From NCBI GenBank assembly GCA_014058105.1, contig JACGCM010000846.1, forward strand, positions 682,001-746,000: 64,000 nt of DNA. The letters run 5' to 3'. The notes under the pieces are model-generated. The model saw only the letters and a program-made list of their open reading frames with translations. It searched no databases and was not told the DNA's origin. The translations under genes and the position numbers were made by a program. The DNA comes from Kingdonia uniflora. Lineage: Eukaryota; Streptophyta; Magnoliopsida; Ranunculales; Circaeasteraceae. This document shows, piece after piece, positions 11,711 through 23,692 of the stretch. The stretch's first letter is position 1. The number at the start of each line of letters is the position of its first letter.

Positions 11711-12287
11711 TTTTTTTTGGAAACCGGAAGTTCGCCGGGTTCATCATGTTTCACCATTCTTCTAACTAGTTCTCCCGGGGCTTGCCACAGTACCTCTGCA
11801 AACCGCACGCTCCATTTTTTTGGGAAATCGGAAGTTCATCGGGTTTGTCATTTTTTACAATTCTCCTATCTAATTCTCCCAGGGCTCGCCACAGTACCAT
11901 TTTTTTGGAAACCGGAAGTTCGTCGGGTTCATCATTTTTCACCAATCTCTTAACTAGTTCTCCTGGGGATCGCCACAGTACCTCCACGAACCACACACAC
12001 CATTTTTTTTGAAAATTGAAAGTTCGCCGGGTTCATCATATTTCACCATTCTCCTAACTAATTCTCCCGGGGCTCGCCACATTACCTATTTTTTTGGAAA
12101 TTAGAAGTTCGTCGGGTTCACCATTTTTCACAATTCTCCTAACTAATTCGCCTGGGGATCGCCACGGTACTCCATTTTAAGTCAAGATAAATCTTGGCAG
12201 ATGACCCCCTAGTGATTTCGAACTCGTGACCTCTCCCTTATCTCTCCAAGAGGTGGTCCTAAACTACCAGCCCAACACCGAAAAGAT
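11711..12287 (-). mobile_element. Multimeric tRNA-derived SINE
   Basis: On the minus strand a tRNA-like head (about 12287-12176) with A and B boxes is followed by five tandem copies of one body module, each ending in an A run (plus-strand T runs at 11711, 11815, 11900, 12003 and 12089). Modules are about 104, 85, 103, 86 and 84 bases. Two of them carry an extra segment of about 18 bases. The whole unit is flanked by a perfect 16-bp direct repeat, AGTTAAGTTCAAGCTT, at 11695-11710 and 12288-12303, so head and all five modules were inserted together. SINEs are moved by LINE enzymes. The open frames here on both strands are translations of the repeat, not genes. Confidence 0.85.
12214..12269 (-). 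promoter_or_regulatory. RNA polymerase III A/B boxes of the SINE
   Basis: On the minus strand TGGTAGTTTAGG (12269-12258) resembles box A, TRGYNNARNNGG. AGTTCGAAATC (12224-12214) resembles box B, GGTTCGANNCC. The boxes are about 33 bases apart, normal for an internal tRNA-type promoter. Confidence 0.65.
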
Positions 12288-12303
12288 AGTTAAGTTCAAG
12301 CTT

Positions 12304-12614
12304 AATGGATACATATCCCAAATCTCATCAAATTATCCCAGTTATACTTCCATTTTAGTTACAAAGGCATAACAGAACAACACTGAAACTGCTGCTACTT
12401 CCAGATGAGTTATTTTGCTAGCGATTTCATAGTCAGATGTAAAACATCCATATTTGGAGTTTGTTTCATTCCGTGTCTAGTTTAGATGTCAGCATTATCT
12501 CATGGTTACTCGTCGTCAGAGATTGTACCTTGAGCAACTACAGCTGGACTGACACTGAACAGGTAAGTGGGTTTCTAACTCCTTGTTTTAAATATCAAAC
12601 CCAGGTAATAAGTA
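12304..12614 (+). other. Possible host exon end, otherwise unassigned
   Basis: A short open stretch (DVSIISWLLVVRDCTL...SWTDTEQ) ends at 12562 directly before a good donor, CAG|GTAAGTG. No family is recognised and no matching acceptor was established. The copia LTR begins about 50 bases downstream, so if real, the exon is separated from the rest of its gene. Confidence 0.2.
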
Positions 12615-13416
12615 TGTTTTTTTTAAGATAGCAAAACTTCTATTCGAATAGATTTATTTTCTATTTGAATAGAACTGAGAACATTTCTATTCAAATAGAT
12701 TTTATTGTATTCGAATAAATGCCTCAGTCTATTTTTTAATCGAATAGAATTCTTTAATATTCGAATAGATTGGCTCAGCCTGATTTCTATTCGAATTCAT
12801 TTATTTCTATTTGAACAGAGAACGTGATTTCTATTTTCTAATAAAAAGTAACTTTCGTTTTTTCAAACTTCACTTCTTCGAAAATTATTTTTTTCTAGGG
12901 CTTATTTTTTAGAGTGAGGAGAGATTATTTTTGAGAGATTCAATAGAGAATTAAAACACTCAAATCTTGAATCAATCATCATTGATCAAGAAACCCTAAT
13001 CATGGATTAAAGAACCTGAAGGATTCAAGTTTTGAAGCTTTGGTGCATTATCCGGGGCGAGGCATTGCGAGAACAAGAAATCGATTGCTAGGAGCTTGAT
13101 TAGAATAGAGGTAACCACGGGATGTGTTTATCGAGTCGGTAAGTAGTCAACCTCTTGTAATTTGATTTAAATAGTGGATTGTTTAGCTGTCGGGTGATTC
13201 GACAGTGACCTGTAGGTTCTTCTCATGAGAAAGGTTTCCCACAGGGTTAAAATTGTTTGGTCTTGTCTTTAAATTTCCAATTGCTTACTTGACACTAGAT
13301 AATTGAATCGACTTGATTTAGGTTAAGCGTAGACCATTAATTCAAAGGAATTAGGACTTATCGATTTAGACCTAATTTATTTGAAATTGGTTAGTCTCAA
13401 GCGTCTAGTTATTTCA
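12615..13416 (+). repeat. Copia 5' LTR
   Basis: The right edge is fixed by a tRNA-iMet-type primer site two bases downstream (13419) and ends TTTCA. The left edge at TGTTTTTTTTAAG is the likely TG start but has no second LTR to confirm it. The upstream part holds an array of AT-rich palindromes (see 12638-12820). The 3' LTR is not in the window. Confidence 0.6.
12638..12820 (+). repeat. Palindromic motif array in the LTR
   Basis: Eight variants of the self-complementary string TTCTATTCGAATAGAA occur at intervals of about 20-25 bases (near 12638, 12659, 12685, 12707, 12736, 12757, 12785 and 12805). CTCAG lies between some of them. Placement in the U3 part suggests a clustered binding site for a dimeric host factor, by analogy with repeated enhancers in other copia LTRs. 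Confidence 0.7.
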
Positions 13417-13418
13417 AT

Positions 13419-13430
13419 TGGTATCAGGGC
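13419..13430 (+). other. Copia primer-binding site (tRNA-iMet type)
   Basis: TGGTATCAGGGC differs by one base from the common plant initiator-Met primer site TGGTATCAGAGC and lies two bases after the LTR end. Confidence 0.8.
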
Positions 13431-13492
13431 AGTCACGCTTCAATGATTAACAACCTGAGCGTGGATCCTTACTCGATTGCTTGTGATTAATG

Positions 13493-14466
13493 GATTCTAA
13501 AAAATTTAGAGCACCCATAAATCGCCTGCCCCCCTTCGATGGCAAAGATTATCCTTATTAGAAAGTCTGAATGATTGCATACTTATAATCACTCGGAGAA
13601 GATGTCTGGATTGTTATCGAAGATGGATAGATACACCCTACCATGATGAAAAGAATGGGTGATTAAACTGAAGTGGTCATTAAGCCTAAGAATCAATGGT
13701 CTAGGGATGAAAAGGATGCTGCTGGTTTTAATAATAAGGGTCGCAATGCTATTTTCATGGCTGTGAGCCCAAGTAAGTTTTGACACATATCTGTTTGTAC
13801 CACTTCGAAATAAGCTTAGGACATATTAGTTCGAACTCATGGTGGCGATGATAAAGTCAAGGAAAGAAAATTGCAAATGCTCACCTCACAATTCGAGAAT
13901 ATTCGAATGGATGAGAATGAACCATTTGATGAGTTCTATGCGAGACTAGATGATATTGTCAAGACTAGTGCCGCATTAGGTGCAGCTTACTCGAATGCTC
14001 AAATTGTTCGCAAATCTCTTCCTAAATGCTCTAGATCCAGAGGTGATATTATAGAGGAAGCTCAGGATCTTAAGAAAATAAAACCAAATACATTAGCTGG
14101 TAAATTACAAACTTATGAACTCGATATGAAAATGGAAAACCCTGAGAAGAACAAGAGTGTTGCTTTCAAGTCTTCATCTTACTCTTCTTCTTCTAAGGGT
14201 ACCATAAAAGCTGACAACTCATCTGATTCAGATAATAATGATGGGTCCGATATAGATTCACAGATTGCCTCTATAACTCAACTGCTTAAAAACCTTGTGA
14301 GACAACGCCAATTTCAAAAACAAGGGCAATCGGTGAATCATAAGTCACGAACTCATGATCAACATAAAGTGAATAACCGGCATACCAACCTTGACACTAA
14401 CCTAAGTTAAATTGAATGTTATAAGTGTCATAAGCTTGGTCATTATGCTCACAGCTCTCCCAATAA
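13493..14466 (+). pseudogene. Copia gag polyprotein, 5' part
   Basis: The frame opens with MDSKKFRAPINRLPPFDGKD and follows the copia gag pattern: PPFDGxxYxxW, NAIFMAVS, KLQMLTSQFENIRMDENEPF, IVRKSL, then IEEAQDLKKIKPNTLAGKLQ. A serine-rich, charged linker leads to a CCHC knuckle, CYKCHKLGHYAHSS, in which the last Cys is Ser. Several stops lie between 13560 and 13870 and one at 14408; 13871-14410 is the longest open part. Gag packages element RNA. The coding sequence stops at 14508, where a CACTA terminus begins, so protease and everything after it is missing. Confidence 0.88.
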
Positions 14467-14508
14467 AAAATTTGGGACCAATCCCAAAGTTATGAATATC
14501 AGTGTTAC

Positions 14509-15526
14509 CACTACACTAATTTTACTAAATTATCACAGATAAAGTATGTGGTAATAGTCATTTTTCCATGGATAAAGTCTGTAGTAGAGGTCTGTAGTAA
14601 AAGGTGCATGGCAATATTTTTGCCACGGACTTTATCTGTGGTTATTTAATTTATATTGCTACGGAGTAAATCCTTGGCAATTTTTTGCCACAGAGTTTCT
14701 CTGTAGTTATTAAATTTATATTGATACGGAGTAAATCCGTGGCAATTTTTTTGCCACGGAGTTTGTCTATGGTTATCTAATTTATATTGATACAGAGTAA
14801 ATCCGTGGCAAATTTTTTACCACGGATAATATCTGTAATATAATTAGGATATTTACCACTGATTTAATCCGTGGTAATTTAATTTTTATTTATTTTAAAA
14901 AAAAATCAAAAAAATAGCCACAAAACCTAGAATTTAGAAAAACAAATTGCACTTGTTGTATACACATATATAAACAAAAACACACAATTCAATAACTTGT
15001 TTCATTTATAAATATTGGCCCAAAATTCCAGGTACACTGTTTACAAGCTATATACATATTCTCTAGAATAAATAAAAAAAATCATGCATTGAGAAACAAA
15101 AAAAGGAAGCGCAGTGGCTTCAAAAGCAAAGGATTAATATAGCGGTGTTCAAACCATGAAAATATGTAATGCTTCACTGGCATGCGTGCTTTCCCAAAAA
15201 CTGCTAAGAGCTTTGTATAAACAAATCTACAAGAGAAACAACAATATCAAGAACACAATTTTGCTTCCATCAATGAACAATTTCCATAAAGCAGCCAAAC
15301 ATATTTATAAGGGAAAAACTACAATTTTAGTTATCAGAAAAATACACTAAAGCAACCAGATATAAAAAATACCTTTTTTTTTAAGTTTGTATTCGCTTCG
15401 ATTGTAAACCCATTTCACAACAGACAACGCATTTCTCCTATCTCTACGAACCTGATCAAATCCACCAACAATTTTAAGTAGATTCTGGATGTGACTTCTA
15501 ATGAATTCAAAAGTCAAGATATTGAT
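14509..15526 (+). mobile_element. CACTA transposon left end
   Basis: CACTACACTAAT begins abruptly inside the copia gag and is followed by subterminal repeats typical of En/Spm elements: alternating GATAAAGTCYGTGGTAAT-like direct and inverted units, including three tandem units of about 66 bases (14640-14840) each containing ATCCGTGGCAA and its complement. TAC (14506-14508) could be the 3-bp target duplication. The right end was not found, and a LARD element interrupts the sequence at 15527. Confidence 0.7.
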
Positions 15527-16339
15527 TGTGACGACCTACCGAACGTCGGGCCATTCCGCCTGAGCATTTTGAGATCTGACCTTGGATATATGTTCTCTAT
15601 ATCCAAATATAGCTGCACGTCAAGTTTTGTTAAAATCGGATTCGATTAAGGGGATGAAAAGGGCCAATACGCTTCGTCTCCAGTTTTAACGTTTCCTTTT
15701 GGAAACTAGATATTTACTTAGTAGCTATATTAAGGATGAACCTTGGTACAATCCTACCCATGACTAAAAGAGCTTTAATACTTGGTCATCAAGGACCCTA
15801 ACTCATGGGCTATCTATAAGGGATAGTCATGAGTTCTCCTAGGCCTAGGGAAGGCCAGGAGACATTGCCTCGCAATGCGGGCCACATTTTAAGAGAGGGC
15901 ATTAAATGGTGTCTCTATACCCCATGGGAAGCCCGAAACGCACCGACCCTATAAATGGACTATATAACCAGTCCAGGCTCGCCGCCCCTTGAGATATGCA
16001 TGTCTCATATTTGGAACTCAGCATATTGAGCTACCCTGATCCACTACAGGATAGGTGTGCTTTCCATACCTCGTGCGTATCACGAGAGATTACGCTGTAG
16101 GGCTTATTGAGGGAACCTTCGACGTTGTTACCTATTCCTAACACTTATTCGATGACCCCTCACGAGTATCCATGATTATCCATATGTCGCTCTAGTATTC
16201 GAGGGTTTAAATTCCACTGGCGTACCGCTCCCGTGATGATGGCTAGTTCACATCGACAGCACGTGCGTGTACGCCACACGACCACATATTTCGCTGTACT
16301 CTGGGTACTGTTAAAGTAGTCCCAGGCTGGACCATAATA
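15527..16339 (+). repeat. LARD copy 1, 5' LTR
   Basis: Begins TGTGACGACC and ends near CATAATA, where the 3' LTR has GTGACA; the terminal CA is mutated. A TATA box CCCTATAAATGG lies near 15948-15959. Confidence 0.9.
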
Positions 16340-16341
16340 GA

Positions 16342-16353
16342 TGGTATCAGAGC
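16342..16353 (+). other. LARD copy 1 primer-binding site
   Basis: TGGTATCAGAGC is an exact match to the usual initiator-Met tRNA primer site and lies two bases after the 5' LTR. Confidence 0.9.
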
Positions 16354-19188
16354 AGATCGTTGATGGATTGCTCCTACGTCTGTCAGAGCCAGACTAGTTT
16401 GGTCTAGGCTTATCAGAGCAACGCTTGTTGGGCGTTTGCTTGTCAATGCGTAGATGGGTTGTGCCTACGTCTGTCAGAGCAGATCAAAGAAACGATTCCC
16501 GAGTTGGTAGTATGGGATACCTATTTGGCTGTTGTTATTTCCCAGAGCCGTAGTTGCTTCGTACAGATGATCCAAGCACCATTGTGAACGCTTGTAGAGT
16601 GAGTTTCCTACATGTTGGTTGATATTGGAAGCGAGAGAAAGGCTCCATATCTGAGCGCGAGACTGCTCATATTAAGTATGCTTTGGACAATGACGTTAAG
16701 AGGAAGGATTGATGTTTATGTTGGACGCGATGGCCTATATCGTTGGTTGTCTCTAGAAGGCTGATCAGAATGGCAGATGCTCAATGAACAATAGTAGTAG
16801 TGCGATCTAGCTGGTTGTTTGCATTCGGTCTGCATACGCACTGCGAAGTTTAGTAAGAGCTGTGATCAAGGACGATGCCCCTCAGCAGAGATCGAAATGG
16901 CCAGTGTCAGTTGCCGAGTACTTTTGTGTGAAAGCCGCGAAGCTTGGTTCGGTTGGATTTCCTTAGTGTCTTACAAAAGATTGAAGAATCCTGAGAGATA
17001 CTCGTTTTGATTGTCCTAAGTAGGATCCAGAGATGTTCTGGAGGTGAATGTCATGAGCCAAAGATGTAGTGGCATAAAGTAGATAAAGACATGGTTTGGG
17101 TCCCGAGTTTACACACAATGATATCGTCAGGTAGACATCGATGGCAGAGTTTTTCTTGGTTACGCGACATGAACTGCGAACCCCAAGTTGGGATGTCGCT
17201 TGTCCGCAGTTGGTCCCCAGTTACACGGGACACTGCTTTGATCACTCATAGAAGGCAAGTTGTCGAGTAATGTTTGTTCTCTGGCTCAGCAGTTGAGTTT
17301 CAGGTTTGTCGGCGTTCGAATGCTTTAGCCGAGTTGATCCATGTTGTTCCACAAGATGGTTCTGGATGATTTTAAGCTCACAGATGGGTGAAGACTCACA
17401 TTTCCGAGGGTTAGTAAGTTACATGGTCGTCGCATAACAGAGTTGAGCTATAGTCTATTGTGCGGGTTACCTCAGACATGATCTCAGATGGAAGAATGCT
17501 CTAGGATATAAGATCCTGAGAGGAATTGGATGTTAGTTTCCCAATTCTTTATCACATGGTGGTTGGCTGTAGGGATAGAATTCTCGCACCTCGTTCTTTG
17601 TTTGTATTGATGGAGTGTCTTATGAAGACCACATCCGAATGACAGGTTAGAGTTGATTGCGTTGGTAGAAGCTAGTACAAATACAGAGAATGGCTACGCT
17701 TCAGTTTAAAGATGATTGCGATATTATGAAGGTTGGTCTCCCTGAGTTTGATAGCAGTTGGGCATGGCAAGCCAACGAGCTCAGGGCGACAGGTGCAGTG
17801 ACAGAATCTTGTTCCCAAGTTCCCCAAGTACTCAGGTTCGAGTAGGGATGAAGAGATGGAGAAACGCTTCAGCAGTCTGTAAGTTATATGTCACAGCTTT
17901 GTTCTTGACGTGGTCGTCGAGCTTATTGAGTTTGGGAAGAGCTATAAGTTGTGACGTAGATGTACGCAGGTTCTAGCAAGGGTCATTACCACAGAAGTTT
18001 GGCAAGTACAGATGTCAGTATTAAGTCCTCGTTAGAGAAGAGACATTGAGAAGTCCTCCATGGAGAGTGAGGCAGATTGGAGTCCTCCTTATTTGAGAGA
18101 CCTTGGTGACGCCAGAGTAGCGATCACCCTTCCTGCAGCCAAGTTAGGTGCAGATGCTATCTATCATTACATTAGTTAGATGATGGGCTACTACGTAGTG
18201 GTAGAGTAGAACGTGGCTGCAGAGATAGATGTCTCATGGGCTTTAGAAGTTCACACAAGATACCTTTATGGTAGAACTCGATGGTTAGCTGGCGGTAGGG
18301 AACAGAGTACCCACTCCTTGATAGGTTGCCTCAATGGTTTTGTTGGCGGTAGGACAAGAGTGGTCCGCGCCTTGTTGAGAGTATGCTACCTTCTAGGAGC
18401 TACCCTCCCTCGCCCAAGTGAACAATGAGTACCAGTTCAGTTCTATACTGGTAAGGCTAGAGTGACGCCCTTTGATGTTGTGTCCCATATGGTCCGTAAG
18501 AAGGGCAGACATATTTTAAAGACCTTTGCAGAGTTAATTGAAAGGGCAGTCAGGCAGTTTCAGTGCGCGACAGGTATTTCGAAGTAGATGGGGAGGGTGG
18601 TTTACCCTTGGGTTTTAATAGACTTGCTCCTTACCACTTGCAGAAGAAGAGTGAAGTTAGAAGCCGAGATTCACAGGAGATTGAAGTCTCGAGTAGTGAA
18701 GGTATTGTGCGACTCAGAAGAGCGCATCTTTTGACGGGATTGTAGGTATCCTCGTCAGGTTGTCCGGAGGAGACGCCCTGGGGCTGTCGAGTGGAGCGAC
18801 ATTCCAAGTTGTGTCAGGGGAGAAGGCGCATTGCAGTAGGATACAATGCATTTCAGAGGGCACGATGTTAGAGTACACCGCCCATACATTTTTCAGAAGG
18901 CTTGAAACCACAGGATAGTATCCAGAAGAGAAGGCAGACTCAAGAGTTCGTATGAAGGTTCAGTCATCACGCACTTCAGTTGGAAAGGCTAGATATTAAG
19001 GTTCAGTCGTGAAGACCAGCTTCCAGCATCAAGACTACCAGTTGGGCAAGTATCCGCTAGTGCAGAAGAAGATATAGTACTTTGAATTAAATGTGGCAGA
19101 GTTGTTAGTTTCTTGAAGACGTAGAAGATTGAAACGTTGCAAGAGCCGTGTGGAAGAAGGTTCTCAACGAGGACGTCGAGATTATTTT
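16354..19188 (+). other. LARD copy 1 internal region, apparently non-coding
   Basis: The primer site is followed by short direct repeats of TGCCTACGTCTGTCAGAGC type (16372-16480). The remainder is broken in all frames. The region corresponding to the 156-residue frame of copy 2 (24624-25094) lies about 18530-18990 and is interrupted here. Confidence 0.7.
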
Positions 19189-19201
19189 AAGTGTGGGAGG
19201 G

Positions 19202-20011
19202 TGTGATGACCTACCGAACGCCGGGAAAATCTACCCGAACGTTTTGAGATCTGACCTTGGATATATGTTCTCTATATCCTAATATAGCTGCATGCCAAGT
19301 ATCGCTAAAATCGGATTCAGTTAAGGGGGCAAAAAGGGTCAGTACGCTTCGTCTCTAGTTTTAACGTTTCCTTTTGGAAACTAGCTATTTACTTGGTAGC
19401 TATATTAAGGAGGAACCTTGGTCCAATCCTCCCCATGACTAAAGGAGCTTTAATGCTTGGTCATCAAGGACCCCGGCTCATGGGCTATCTATAAGGGATA
19501 GTCATGAGTTCTCCTAGGCCTAGGAAAGGCTAGGGGACATTGCCTCGCAATGCAGGCCGCTTTTCTAGAGAGGGCTTTATATGGCACTGCTATGTCCCAC
19601 GGGCTGCCCGAGATGCACCCACCCTATAAATAGACTATGTAACCAGTCCAGGCTCGTCGCCCCTTGAGATATACATGTCCCATATCTGGAACCTGGCATA
19701 TTGAGCCCGGATCTGCTACAGGATAGGTGTGCTTTCTGTACCTCGTGCGCATCACGGGAGATTACGCTGTAGGGATTATTAAGGGAACCTTCAGCGTTGT
19801 TGCCTATTCCAAACACTTATTTGATAACCCCTCACGAACATCCAGAATTATCCAAATGTCGCTCTAGCATCGGTGGGTTTATATTCCACTGGCGCGCCGC
19901 GCCCATGAAGATGGCTGGTACACGCCGACGACACGTGCGTGTATGCCGCACGGCCACATATTCCGCTGTGCTCCGGGCACTGTAGAGGCAGTCCCGGGCT
20001 GGGCCGTGACA
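19202..20011 (+). repeat. LARD copy 1, 3' LTR
   Basis: Begins TGTGATGACC, ends CCGTGACA. The TATA box CCCTATAAATAG is at about 19621-19632. The preceding purine tract (about 19189-19201) would prime plus-strand synthesis. Confidence 0.92.
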
Positions 20012-20016
20012 TTGAT

Positions 20017-20890
20017 AGATACATAACATAAACTTCAAATTAAATAAGAAAATATGTGAAAATGTTACTATTTTACACTATGTTATTCGCATACATATTG
20101 CGAAGATGTCAGGTAATTCTCATATGGCTATGTTATCCACATTTTTCATTCACAAGTCATCACATTTTACTAGACACTATATTATCCACATTTTTCATTC
20201 ACAAGTTGCATACCTTAGGCATATGGCTAATTCTCAAAGTAAATATATTTACGAATATAAAATACTAGCTGAAAATTTTAAAGTACATATGTTAAGTATA
20301 TACTTTTTCCACATATCATAAATGACTAATACAATGTAACTAGTTTATGATATAATATACTTGACCAAAAATAATCATCGGAAAAAAGGAATCAATAAGT
20401 GTCTCTATATGAAACAAATTTGGTATGTGGTAGATAAACTAAAACAAATTTGGTCGTTACGGCTCCATATGATCTGATATATAAAGTAACTTAAGAAGAA
20501 AACACACCTTAGCACTTTCGTAGATCCCTTGAAACTTGTTTATACTCTTGATGTAGTATGGGAGAAGAGTAGTTTGCCAATCATTAGCAATGAAGACACA
20601 TCATCCCCTGTGTACAAGAGGAGTAATGGCTAATAATTAAGTAAAAACTAAAGTATGCAACTTTTCTTATAGAAAGTTGTGACACCAACTTAAAGAGACA
20701 GAGTAAAGCTTATACCATAAGGTCCTGAGAAATACTTGTTACTGTTGAGCCTCAAAACCCTTAGAGCTTCTAACCAAATGAGAATATGCCAGATAACAAA
20801 AGAATGATAACATACGGTGATCTTTTGGTAAAAAGAGAAAGGAGTGAATAATATCTCTTATGTATGAAAGAACCATCTATAATTGTTAAA
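20017..20890 (+). other. Continuation of disrupted CACTA sequence, no gene
   Basis: Follows the TTGAT duplication and should be what lay next to 15526 before LARD insertion. Short direct repeats (CCACATTTTTCATTCACAAGT occurs twice in near-identical form around 20137-20205) are present. I see no coding similarity. Confidence 0.45.
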
Positions 20891-22509
20891 CACTACAACA
20901 AATATAGGCATTTATGTCATCTAAATAACGTCATTTTATGAGAAAGTGACATTATTTGTCCACTTTTAACTTTTATTCCCGTGACTTAGCATACTTTGTA
21001 TAGGTACTACGTCATTTCTCAAAATAGTGATGTTATTTATTATTATCTCTATATACAACATCGTTTTAGATAATGATGTAAAAAGAATTACTTTTCACGT
21101 CGTTTTATAAATGACACGACTGAGGTTATTTTGGTAATCACGTCATTATTTATCACTTGATGTGGTTTGGGTCTATTTTACTTCGCGAGTAGACTTTAAA
21201 AGGTATAAGAAAAAATAATTCCTTTAGATTTTAAACATCTTCACTTTTAGGGCTCAAATTGAGTGATTGAGGTCTGCCTCTTCCGTCTATAGGGTTTTGA
21301 TTCGAGTTCAATATCTGGTTTCATAACCCTTAAAAGTCAGCGCAATTGCATCAACTTGTTAGAACACCCCGTCGTTGATCGGATTCTACGAAAAACTTCT
21401 CAACATCTTCTTGCTACTTTGGATTTTTTTGTTCTCAAATCTAGGTATGATTCTTACTTTTAATCTTTGGGAGGATGCCCATTTTTCTAAATTGCTACCG
21501 TCAATCAGTTCTCTATCTTTCTGATGATTTTGATTCATCGATACAATGATTACAAATGATAACCTTGTGGTTTAGAGTCCTTTAAGAATAATACATAGGA
21601 ATTTTATTATTACAGATTTGAAAATTATAGTTTCCAAATTTTAGAAAACACTCAGGAATTTTTGGTCTGTGCTAATGGAATGCCTTTAAGAATAATGATA
21701 TCCATATACACTTAAACATGCTATTTTACATGTATAATTGAAATATCCTCCATGATACGATACCTTTTTTGTTCTTTGAACTACCCAATATATTCTTGCG
21801 AGTTTAAACCTTGAAGTTCAGAAACATTCACGGTCTTCGAACTTAAAACGGTTGGTGATGAGGTCCTTGATTTTTGTTGGGAGTGTTTTACAGTAGTTAA
21901 ATTTGGTGGCTACTATTCTTGTTATGTTGAGATCGAATATAGAGAGTTTGCCGAATTATTTATTAATTTAATGAGTTGAAGGAGTTCTCATGACAGGAAA
22001 GTAATGCAAAGTGATTACATGACTCCATTTTCTCCATGATATGTATATCTTAACTAAATAATATTGCTTGAACCTGTTAAGTATTTAACCAAGTTGTTAT
22101 AGCTCATAACTTACTATCATTATATACTTGCTTTATTTTCTTTAGGGGAGGATGCTCCTGGCTTCTTTTTTTGAACCCTCAATACTCGTTGTCGTTTTCA
22201 AATTCACTCAAAACCATTCCTAAGAGAAGACAACACTTGCTAAAGTGGAGAGTAAGAGGATTGATGCTTAAATCTGGAAATCAAATGATTGCTCATTTGA
22301 TGATGTCTTTCTTGAAGATCATTGGTACTTAAACTTGGGATGCGAGTCGCAGAACAAATTCTGATTACACTGAGTCTAAGTTTCCACGAAATAAAGCTCA
22401 CTCCAGACGCAAGGTATTGAACTAATGATTTTTGAGTTTCCTTTTGTTTTTTTTTATTTTGTGAGATATGGTTTTGGGTCGTAAAATGTGTAACCCAATT
22501 CTTTGTTGT
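20891..22509 (+). mobile_element. Second CACTA-like end, extent uncertain
   Basis: CACTACAACAAATATAGG opens a 300-base zone with repeated units such as ACGTCATTTTATGAGA and GATGTTATTTAT in both orientations (20930-21160), the subterminal layout of CACTA elements but a different family from that at 14509. Beyond about 21200 the sequence is unassigned. No right terminus or transposase is recognised, so the end coordinate is only the edge of the P450 pseudogene. Confidence 0.45.
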
Positions 22510-23692
22510 TTTTGGATATGAGTTCCTGATGGTAAAAACTCATAATCGTTTCCCTTAAAATCAATGGGGCAATCTATGAACCTCTCTGGTAAGAACTCTT
22601 ATGGGTTCTTCCATGATACTGGATCTCTTACAATTGCCCAGATGTTAATAAGAGCCCATGTTTTTGGATAAATGTTGTATCCATTGATAATGCAATGACT
22701 CGTACATCCTCGTGGGATTAATACTGAGCCTGGGGGGGTGTATTTTTAGAGATTCCTTAATCACCATTTTAAGATAATGAAGTTGATCAAGATCGTTTTC
22801 ATCGACTTTTTCTTTCTTTCCCACACAACATCTAACTTCTTCTTGCACTTTCTTCATCACTCTTGGATTTTTAACAAGCTCTGGCATTGTCCATACAAGT
22901 ATGACACTACTTGTATCTGAACCAGCTAGATACATATCCTGCAACCAACATATTATTTTATTGAACTATTTGAACAAATGATAAGGGATCAAAGATGAGA
23001 GCAAGAGGTAGAAGTATTGAAATTACCATGAGAATCGCGTTGATGTGATCTTTAGTAAAACGAATTTCACCAAACTATTCCTTTTCCAAGTGAAGCAAAA
23101 CATCAACAATGTCATCATATTCTCCTGTTTGTCAATCATGATCTTAATGTTCATCTACTGCTTGTTGCAACAATGCGTCCAACTCATTGAAATTCTTGTC
23201 TAGTTTTTGCTACAACTCGGTGAAGAGAGCAATGACCCTGTCTACGTATGGGAATAAACTAAGCACAGAAAAAGCACCCATCATGGTTATACCTCGATGT
23301 AGAAGTTCTAAAAGGTTACCACCACTCACAAATTCTTTTCCTTCATAACTCGTACCCAAAGCAATTCTCAGGATTACTGTATGCACGAGAAGATTTTGCG
23401 TCTTATTGAGAATAACAACACATGAAGATGTAAGGGAGATAGATTTGATCATATTCTCGACCTCTTGAACCCTTATAGATCGAAATGAGTAGACCTTCTT
23501 CGTGCTGAGAAGCTCGAGAACACAAATCTTTGTCATCTGCCTCTAGTACTCCCCATAGGGTGAAAGTGCAACATCTTTGAAATTGTACAAATGTTTTCTA
23601 AAGCCTTCTAGTACAGGTCTATTGCAAAACACATGATCATGTGTCTTCAATACCTCTCTTGCCACTTCCGCCGAGGAGACTACAAACACGGG

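Larger units (their letters stand above)
15527..20011 (+). mobile_element. LARD-like LTR retrotransposon, copy 1
   Basis: Two LTRs of about 810 bases (15527-16339 and 19202-20011) enclose 2.86 kb. A perfect 5-bp duplication, TTGAT, flanks the element (15522-15526 and 20012-20016). A tRNA-iMet primer site follows the first LTR and a purine tract AAGTGTGGGAGGG precedes the second. No gag, protease, RT, RNase H or integrase similarity is visible in any frame, so it must rely on another element's proteins. The two LTRs are clearly alike but have accumulated substitutions. A second copy lies in opposite orientation at 23693-28078. Confidence 0.92.

Noticed and set aside
11626..12012. Overlapping open frames on both strands
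   Set aside because: They are translations of the tandem SINE modules; the same peptide recurs with each module.
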